Positions 63,553 through 64,000 of a DNA stretch of 64,000 nucleotides are shown here, in pieces. The notes under the pieces were generated by a model, which saw only the letters and a list, made by a program, of their open reading frames with translations, was not told where the DNA came from and did not search any database. This DNA is from Azadirachta indica (Eukaryota; Streptophyta; Magnoliopsida; Sapindales; Meliaceae). Where the stretch lies: assembly GCA_022749755.1 (NCBI GenBank), contig CM040453.1, positions 3,680,102-3,744,101 of the forward strand, written 5' to 3'. The number at the start of each line of letters is the position of its first letter. The first letter of the stretch is position 1. A program made the position numbers and the translations under genes.

Positions 63553-64000
63553 ATGGAATCGTCAAAGAAGAGGAGAGGCCACATTTTGAGGAACTCAATT
63601 TCTTTCGTATTAGTGGTTGTATCTTTTTGTTCCCTGTTGGTTCTAATTTTTTCTACACTTAGGCTTCCAGAGATATCATTAGAAAAGTCTTACCATAGCA
63701 TGATAAATAGAAAGGTTTCTAGAGATGAGGAGCTTGGGAAGTTTGCAGAGATGATGATTGAAATGTTGCCTGAGGATCTTGCTTTTACTGTCTTTGTTCC
63801 TTCAGAGAAAGCTTTTGAACGTGATCTGAGGCTACGAGCAAATGATAGTCTTATAGAAGACAATGTAGACAATACATATGCAATAGTTTCTCGAATTTTG
63901 GGTTTCTCAGCTGTTCCTCGGACTCTTTTTTCAGTTATGATTCCTTTTGGCAAAGAGATTTCTTATGATTCATTATCTGGGTTTACATTATACATTTCAA
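63553..64000 (+). CDS. Membrane-anchored FAS1 (fasciclin-like) domain protein, 5' part
   Basis: The first 149 codons are visible; the gene continues past the window. The start MESSKKRRGHILRNS is basic and is followed by one hydrophobic segment (~16-37, FVLVVVSFCSLLVLIF), which suggests a signal anchor. The region LPEDLAFTVFVPSEKAFERDL matches the first conserved motif of FAS1 domains (TVFAPtdeAF-like), and the following text up to the window edge fits a degenerate FAS1 fold. FAS1 proteins are usually extracellular or plasma-membrane adhesion-type proteins. The product is probably one of the single-FAS1 plant proteins and not a classical FLA, because no Pro-rich arabinogalactan region is seen in this part. 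Confidence 0.8.
   Translation, partial: MESSKKRRGHILRNSISFVLVVVSFCSLLVLIFSTLRLPEISLEKSYHSMINRKVSRDEELGKFAEMMIEMLPEDLAFTVFVPSEKAFERDLRLRANDSLIEDNVDNTYAIVSRILGFSAVPRTLFSVMIPFGKEISYDSLSGFTLYIS

Noticed and set aside
1..64000. Search for tRNA, rRNA, CRISPR arrays, bacterial operons or organelle insertions
   Set aside because: None was seen; the genome style is plainly that of a plant nucleus.

Overview
This window is AT-rich nuclear DNA of a dicotyledonous plant. Evidence: intron-rich genes with GT..AG introns, plant-specific families (LIF2-like hnRNP, plant L-gulonolactone oxidase family, BAHD acyltransferase, plant peroxisomal NAD carrier) and long AT-rich intergenic stretches with TA microsatellites, hAT and LTR-type repeat debris. 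The species cannot be fixed from the sequence alone; a woody rosid such as Citrus is a guess.

Layout. 1-2887: intergenic, with one ~160 bp tandem duplication. 2888-6590: LIF2-like three-RRM hnRNP gene (minus strand, 8 coding exons, intron in the 5' UTR). 7643-9885: secreted L-gulonolactone oxidase-like flavoprotein (minus, 4 exons). 12495-13125: unrecognised, frame-broken coding relic. 13401-18176: plant-specific protein of unknown function (minus, 4 exons, 691 aa). 18625-25595: hAT territory, with a 620 bp non-autonomous element in the promoter zone of the preceding gene and a 4.8 kb degenerate hAT element. 25602-26793: a third element with long inverted arms. 27847-30347: signal peptidase complex subunit 2/SPC25 (minus, 5 exons, one apparent U12-type intron). 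31146-35519: peroxisomal NAD carrier PXN (minus, 11 exons). 36-45.6 kb: gene-free, dominated by a degenerate LTR-like element with a 0.9 kb tandem duplication and a ~1 kb minisatellite. 45836-47744: two neighbouring C2-domain genes (plus), the second with a frameshifted C-terminus. 50979-52373: intronless BAHD acyltransferase (minus). 52.5-62.5 kb: gene-poor AT-rich DNA. 62517-64000: 5' part of a membrane-anchored FAS1-domain gene (plus), running off the window.

The genes are ordinary housekeeping or metabolic loci, not a cluster with one pathway. From memory, the series SPC25, PXN, BAHD acyltransferase corresponds in order to neighbouring Arabidopsis chromosome 2 loci (around At2g39960-At2g39980), so this looks like a conserved block in which the repeat-rich 36-45 kb interval and the C2 pair lie between PXN and the acyltransferase. 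No convincing novel multi-gene system was seen. The most unusual observations are the apparent minor-spliceosome intron in SPC25, a GA microsatellite running straight into another SPC25 splice donor, the minisatellite and LTR-like complex, the reiterated hAT ends, the frameshifted C2 gene and a human-type telomeric repeat block just upstream of the FAS1 gene. All exon coordinates were derived by eye from splice signals and protein continuity.
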